Origin: Paenibacillus plantarum
GTDB taxonomy: Bacteria > Bacillota > Bacilli > Paenibacillales > NBRC-103111
Direction: 5' to 3'
NCBI RefSeq assembly: GCF_013141695.1
Contig: NZ_WHNY01000075.1
Location: 186,001 to 250,000, forward strand
DNA: 64,000 nt
Numbering within the stretch: position 1 is the stretch's first letter; the number at the start of each line of letters is the position of its first letter. The translations under genes were made by a program, and so were the position numbers. Below are positions 59,808 to 64,000 of this stretch, in pieces. The notes beneath the pieces were generated by a model. The model saw nothing but the letters and a program-made list of their open reading frames with translations, had not been told where the DNA came from and made no database searches.

Positions 59808-61037
59808 ATGAAATGGACATCAGCCACATGGAATTTCAGCCAAGTTCGTAAAACCTTTCAGAGCGCCAGTTCCGTCGGGAAAACGTTTATGGTTCTCAGC
59901 ACCTCGACCTTAGCGCTATTCGTTCTCATTGGTCTGGGTGGCGTCCTGCAAAGCCGATTAATGTCCACATCGCCTGTTTCATCCATGAAAGGTCTCGCTG
60001 CCTCTGTCACGAATCAGTTTTTTATCGATATGTTGGGTATGGAAGTCCCTCATTTAAATAAGGATCAGAAAAAGTTCACTTTCTCCCAGCACAACGTGTT
60101 TCACTTCGCTTTTCAAATGATGACGGATATTAATCCGAGTGATCCTAAGAGCTTAGTCGCAAGTGAAGTGCCTGGCATGGAGTTGAATAAGTCGACGGTA
60201 TTGGTAAGAGGGAGCGAAACGAATCCTAGTGCCCCCTACGATCTAAATCCAATATCCAGTGATTTGGAAGCGGAAGCTAGATTTCCACAGCCAACGCCAT
60301 CCGTGGAGCCGACCCCTATTAGCTCTACATCCCCTTCACCAAACGCAGTTGCACAACCACCGAAAACAGCTGGTGATAATATCGCATTTATCTATCAAAC
60401 ACATAGTAATGAGTCTTTTTTACCAGAGTTGAAAGGTGTAACAGATCCAGATAAAGCCTACAGTGATAAAGTGAATATCATCTCCGTCGGGCAACGGTTA
60501 GCTCAGAATTTAGAGAGAGATGGCATTGGTGCTGTGCATTCTTCAACTGTTTATCCGAGTACTGTCAAAGGGTTTGAATATCCGTATTCGTACAAGTATT
60601 CAGCCAAAACGCTCCAGGAAGCGATGACTTCGCATAAGGATTTACAATACTTCTTCGATATTCATCGCGATTCAGCAGCACGTAGTAAAACAACAGCCAC
60701 GATCGAAGGCAAGGATGTCGCACAGGTCTATTTTATAATCGGCGGAAAAAACCCAAACTGGAAAAAGAACGAGGAATTTGCAAGAAAAATTCATCAAGTG
60801 CTGGAAGAGAAGCACCCCGGCGTCTCGAAGGGGATTCATGCGAAAGAAGCCAGCGAAGGCAATGGGTTATATAACCAAAACATTTCGCCAAATAGTATTC
60901 TGATCGAGGTAGGAGGGCCTTACAATACCCTCGAGGAGTGCTACCGGACGACAGATTGGCTGGCAGAAGCGATATCCGAAGTTATTTTGAACGCGAAAAA
61001 AGTGGATGCACCCGTGACTACACCTAAAAACTCGTAA
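59808..61037 (+). CDS. spoIIP: Stage II sporulation protein P (SpoIIP)
   Basis: 409 residues from ATG 59808 (GGAGG ten bases upstream; ATG 59799 is one base from it). Peptidoglycan amidase/endopeptidase that, with SpoIIM and SpoIID, drives engulfment. N-terminal anchor MVLSTSTLALFVLIGLGGVL, a Pro/Thr/Ser linker near 160-190, and the amidase domain with zinc-type residues in YQTHSNESFLPEL, YFFDIHRDS and ILIEVGGPYNTLEE. Conserved position gpr-spoIIP-yqxA-lepA. Confidence 0.94.
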   Translation: MKWTSATWNFSQVRKTFQSASSVGKTFMVLSTSTLALFVLIGLGGVLQSRLMSTSPVSSMKGLAASVTNQFFIDMLGMEVPHLNKDQKKFTFSQHNVFHFAFQMMTDINPSDPKSLVASEVPGMELNKSTVLVRGSETNPSAPYDLNPISSDLEAEARFPQPTPSVEPTPISSTSPSPNAVAQPPKTAGDNIAFIYQTHSNESFLPELKGVTDPDKAYSDKVNIISVGQRLAQNLERDGIGAVHSSTVYPSTVKGFEYPYSYKYSAKTLQEAMTSHKDLQYFFDIHRDSAARSKTTATIEGKDVAQVYFIIGGKNPNWKKNEEFARKIHQVLEEKHPGVSKGIHAKEASEGNGLYNQNISPNSILIEVGGPYNTLEECYRTTDWLAEAISEVILNAKKVDAPVTTPKNS

Positions 61038-61069
61038 ACAAACGAGTAACTATAAAGGAGGGAAATACA

Positions 61070-61462
61070 ATGAGGCTGAGGCACTTTTATATCAAAGTTG
61101 GCTTGTTTGGACTCTTGCTGCTGTTTTGTATCTTGTTCGGCGTCAGTCTAGCATCCAGCGGCATGGATCGCATAGAAGGTCCTCAGCCTTCCTCCAAAGC
61201 AGCGCAACAAGTCGCTCCAACGAAGGCACCCGGAAAAGTAGTGATGACGGTTGCCCAAGCATCGCCTACACCGACACCAGTTGGCAAAGACACGGTTGTG
61301 AAAGGGAAACAGACGGCAGAACCACAAGATGAACCTGTAGCCATTCACGACAATTCCTTGAACCGTGTAGGGAATAAATTAGGCGAGCTTTTACAGATAA
61401 CGGCGCATCATGGCATTAAATTGTTTATTTCTTTGTTTGATGCTGTTTTAGGCAAAGGCTAG
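61070..61462 (+). CDS. YqxA-like small membrane protein (DUF3679)
   Basis: 130 residues. One N-terminal span (VGLFGLLLLFCILFGVSLAS), then SGMDRIEG, an extracellular Pro/Ala/Thr/Lys linker, and a C-terminal hydrophobic helix HHGIKLFISLFDAVLGKG. Length and place between spoIIP and lepA match B. subtilis yqxA; function unknown. AAAGGAGGGAA precedes the ATG and the gap from spoIIP is 32 bases. Confidence 0.75.
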   Translation: MRLRHFYIKVGLFGLLLLFCILFGVSLASSGMDRIEGPQPSSKAAQQVAPTKAPGKVVMTVAQASPTPTPVGKDTVVKGKQTAEPQDEPVAIHDNSLNRVGNKLGELLQITAHHGIKLFISLFDAVLGKG

Positions 61463-61469
61463 GTGTGCA

Positions 61470-61498
61470 TTGCTCCGACTTCCCACAACTGCTATAAT
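61470..61498 (+). promoter_or_regulatory. Sigma-A promoter of lepA
   Basis: TTGCTC (61470-61475), 17-base spacer, TATAAT (61493-61498); ATG about 31 bases after the expected start. Confidence 0.8.
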
Positions 61499-61535
61499 GA
61501 AAATTATTTGCATGTAGTGGGGGTTAGTCTTTAGC

Positions 61536-63350
61536 ATGACGGACATTCGAGAAAGACAACAAAGAATTCGCAACTTTTCAATTATCGCTCATATCGATCA
61601 CGGCAAATCAACACTAGCTGATCGTATTCTGGAATATACAGGTGCATTGTCTTCACGAGAGATGCAAGAGCAAGTTCTCGACCAGATGGATCTGGAGCGT
61701 GAACGTGGGATTACGATTAAACTTCAAGCGGTGCGATTAGGTTACCGCGCTGACGATGGTGTTGATTACATCCTTAACTTAATTGATACACCTGGACACG
61801 TCGACTTTACTTATGAGGTTTCACGAAGTCTAGCGGCTTGTGAAGGTGCATTGTTAGTTGTCGATGCGGCTCAAGGAATTGAAGCTCAAACACTAGCAAA
61901 TGTATATCTCGCATTGGAAAATAACTTAGAAATTTTACCTGTTATCAATAAAATTGATTTACCAAGCGCGGACCCTGATAAAGTAAAGCAAGAGATCGAA
62001 GACGTGATCGGGCTTGACGCTAGCGATGCTGTACATGCTTCAGCTAAAGCGGGGATCGGCATTAAAGAGATTATCGAACAAATTTGCCTGAAAGTACCGG
62101 CACCACAAGGTAATCCTGATGCGCCGCTCAAAGCATTGATTTTCGATTCCCATTACGACAGCTACAAAGGTGTAATCGTGTATGTGCGTGTCGTTGATGG
62201 TGCAATCAAAGCTGGCTCCAAGATCAAAATGATGGCGACAGGCAAAGTATTTGAAGTTATCGAAGTCGGTGCTTTCAAACCAAGAATGTCATCGGTTCCT
62301 TCCCTTGAGGTCGGAGATGTTGGTTTTATCGTTGCTGGTATTAAAAATGTTGGAGATACGCGTGTCGGTGACACGGTAACGGAAGCAGATCGTCCTTCAC
62401 CTGATGCATTACCAGGTTACCGTCGGATTAATCCAATGGTATTCTGCGGATTGTATCCGATTGAAACGACCGATTACAACGATCTTCGTGAAGCGTTGCA
62501 AAAGCTTGAACTGAACGATGCTTCCTTACGTTTTGAGCCTGAAACCTCGACAGCACTAGGCTTTGGCTTCCGTTGTGGATTCTTAGGACTCTTGCACATG
62601 GAGATCATTCAAGAGCGTATCGAGCGTGAATTCAACATCCCATTGATTACGACGGCACCAAGTGTTATCTATCGCATTACATTAACGAATGGCGATGTTA
62701 TGGAAATTGATAACCCGTCGAATTACCCGGATCCACAACGAATTGATTTCGTTGAGGAGCCTTACGTGAAAGCTTCTGTCATCGTGCCTAATGATTATGT
62801 GGGTACAATCATGGAGCTTTGCCAAGGTAAACGTGGCGAATATATGAACATGGAATACTTGGATACGAATCGTGTGACATTGACTTACGAGATCCCGCTA
62901 TCAGAGATTGTCTACGATTTCTTCGATATGCTGAAGTCACGGACGAAGGGCTATGCTTCCTTTGACTATGAAGTGAGCGGCTATAAGAAATCCAATCTAG
63001 TGAAAATGGACATTTTGCTTAATTCCGAGCAAGTGGATGCGCTGTCCTTCATCGTTCACCGTGATACGGCTTATCATCGTGGCAAAATCATTTGTGACAA
63101 GCTCAAGGAGCTTATCCCGCGGCAAATGTTTGAGGTGCCGATTCAAGCGGCAATTGGACAGAAAATCGTGGCGCGTGAGACCGTTAAAGCGATGCGTAAG
63201 AACGTACTTGCAAAGTGTTACGGCGGCGACATTTCCCGTAAGCGTAAATTGTTAGACAAGCAAAAAGAAGGTAAAAAACGCATGAAGCAGGTCGGTAGCG
63301 TAGAAGTGCCGCAAGAAGCGTTCATGGCTGTTTTGAAAATCGACGAATAG
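61536..63350 (+). CDS. lepA: Elongation factor 4 (LepA)
   Basis: 604 residues. Ribosome-binding GTPase, back-translocation or initiation-related factor. G1 AHIDHGKSTLADRILEYTGA, switch RGITIKLQAV, G3 DTPGHVDFTYE, G4 NKIDLPSADP, and the LepA-specific C-terminus with CYGGDISRKRKLLDKQKEGK. Full length. Confidence 0.97.
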   Translation: MTDIRERQQRIRNFSIIAHIDHGKSTLADRILEYTGALSSREMQEQVLDQMDLERERGITIKLQAVRLGYRADDGVDYILNLIDTPGHVDFTYEVSRSLAACEGALLVVDAAQGIEAQTLANVYLALENNLEILPVINKIDLPSADPDKVKQEIEDVIGLDASDAVHASAKAGIGIKEIIEQICLKVPAPQGNPDAPLKALIFDSHYDSYKGVIVYVRVVDGAIKAGSKIKMMATGKVFEVIEVGAFKPRMSSVPSLEVGDVGFIVAGIKNVGDTRVGDTVTEADRPSPDALPGYRRINPMVFCGLYPIETTDYNDLREALQKLELNDASLRFEPETSTALGFGFRCGFLGLLHMEIIQERIEREFNIPLITTAPSVIYRITLTNGDVMEIDNPSNYPDPQRIDFVEEPYVKASVIVPNDYVGTIMELCQGKRGEYMNMEYLDTNRVTLTYEIPLSEIVYDFFDMLKSRTKGYASFDYEVSGYKKSNLVKMDILLNSEQVDALSFIVHRDTAYHRGKIICDKLKELIPRQMFEVPIQAAIGQKIVARETVKAMRKNVLAKCYGGDISRKRKLLDKQKEGKKRMKQVGSVEVPQEAFMAVLKIDE

Positions 63351-63363
63351 ATGCATGGAACTC

Positions 63364-63404
63364 AAAGCTGGGGTGGCAGCGTACGCTGTCCCTTGGCTTT
63401 TTGT
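63364..63404 (+). terminator. Terminator of lepA
   Basis: AAAGC..GGGG.GGCAGCG / CGCTG.CCC..GGCTTT stem around TA, then TTTTTG. Confidence 0.75.
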
Positions 63405-63433
63405 CAATTGTGACCGTGGAAAGGAATACCCTT

Positions 63434-64000
63434 ATGTTAGTTACTTATACAACGCCTACGGCGGTGTACATTCATATCCCGTTTTGCACAAATAAATGCC
63501 ATTATTGCGACTTCAACTCGTACGTGCTCAAAGGCCAACCCGTCATGGAATATCTAGATGCCCTTGAGCGTGAAATGGAGCTGACAGTTCGGAATCATCC
63601 ACCTCAGAAGGTGGAGACGATCTTTGTCGGCGGTGGAACGCCAACGGTGCTGCTTCCAGATCAAATGGAACGCTTCTTACGTATTGTACGAACGTATTTC
63701 CCAGCGGATAGTACAGAAGTCGAATTTTCGATGGAAGCTAATCCGGGGACAACGGACGAAGATAAACTTGCTGTCATGAAAGCTGGCGGTGTAAATCGCA
63801 TCAGTTTCGGTGTGCAGTCTTTTAACAATGAAATTCTTGCGGCAATCGGCCGTATTCATAATACAGATGATGTGCATAGAAGCATTGCCAATGCGAAGAA
63901 GCTAGGCTTCGATAATTTATCCATCGATCTTATGTTCGGGCTTCCGAAGCAAACGGTGGATATTATGCAGGCTACATTAGATGAGGCGCTGTCACTCGAT
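63434..64000 (+). CDS. hemW: HemW, radical SAM haem chaperone (cut by window end)
   Basis: First 189 residues; the rest lies beyond the window. ATG 63434 has AAAGGAA eight bases upstream. YIHIPFCTNKCHYCDFNSYV carries the CxxxCxxC iron-sulfur site; then ETIFVGGGTPTVL, VEFSMEANPGTTDEDKL and NRISFGVQSFNNEIL. Related to oxygen-independent coproporphyrinogen oxidase, but HemW types bind haem. Conserved position after lepA. Confidence 0.93.
   Translation, partial: MLVTYTTPTAVYIHIPFCTNKCHYCDFNSYVLKGQPVMEYLDALEREMELTVRNHPPQKVETIFVGGGTPTVLLPDQMERFLRIVRTYFPADSTEVEFSMEANPGTTDEDKLAVMKAGGVNRISFGVQSFNNEILAAIGRIHNTDDVHRSIANAKKLGFDNLSIDLMFGLPKQTVDIMQATLDEALSLD

Noticed and set aside
1..64000. tRNA, rRNA, insertion sequences, prophage, replication origin
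   Set aside because: No conserved tRNA arms, rRNA segments, transposase or phage genes, or DnaA-box cluster were recognised on reading.

Overview
The window looks like the chromosome of a spore-forming, naturally competent-type Firmicute of the Paenibacillaceae, most likely Paenibacillus or a close relative. Reasons: the yqeG-yqeH-aroE-yhbY-nadD-yqeK-rsfS-yqeM block, comER/comEA/comEB/comEC, holA, rpsT and gpr-spoIIP-yqxA-lepA-hemW follow the gene order known from Bacillus; there are spore genes (spoVA, gpr, spoIIP), a YesM/YesN two-component system beside a sugar ABC transporter, strong GGAGG ribosome sites, a T-box leader, and several families of intergenic repeats with periods near 41-52 bp. 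No rRNA, tRNA, prophage, insertion sequence or CRISPR array was recognised.

Layout. 1-28.5 kb is mostly accessory carbohydrate metabolism: an aldo/keto reductase with a double-length altronate-dehydratase-family protein; a coiled-coil protein and a cupin; a 52-bp hairpin repeat array (5630-6037); a response regulator, lipoprotein, two permeases and histidine kinase forming one self-contained sugar uptake locus (6.2-12.8 kb); an AraC regulator divergent from an arabinose/fucose-isomerase-like enzyme; a flavin monooxygenase; a repeat-rich intergenic region (17.05-17.55 kb); a GlcG/HbpS protein; and two facing groups for pectin-derived uronates: kduI-deoR-kduD-TIM barrel on the minus strand, and AraC, GH4 glycosidase, KdgF and L-rhamnose mutarotase on the plus strand. 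Then come a MenA-like prenyltransferase, a DUF6081-like protein and a papain-like peptidase.

28.4-32.0 kb is a spore germination/heat-resistance type cluster: DUF1657 protein, YetF/DUF421 protein carrying its own DUF1657 tail, SpoVAC, SpoVAD and SpoVAE, which matches the gene content of mobile spoVA operons. 32.3-36.7 kb is a MoxR-DUF58-transglutaminase operon. 36.8-43.7 kb holds an esterase and the housekeeping yqe block, with a CvfB-like S1 gene inserted. 43.7-46.5 kb is leuS under a T-box. 46.6-53.5 kb is the competence region, where a marR-MFS unit on the opposite strand separates comEB from comEC. 53.8-55.6 kb is an ECF sigma/anti-sigma pair with a recognisable self-type promoter. 55.8-64 kb is holA, rpsT, repeats, a nuclease-like gene split by an amber codon, gpr, spoIIP, a yqxA-like gene, lepA and the start of hemW.

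How it fits together. KdgF, KduI and KduD are consecutive steps that turn unsaturated galacturonate into 2-keto-3-deoxygluconate, and the GH4 enzyme and rhamnose mutarotase would supply or handle sugars from rhamnogalacturonan. The most unusual items are the tandemly duplicated UxaA-family protein, the YesN-type direct repeats replacing a -35 box at the solute-binding-protein promoter, the quasi-palindromic repeat elements, the spoVA2mob-like cluster, the split comE operon with a GC-rich block inside comEC, and the amber-interrupted nuclease/HTH gene.
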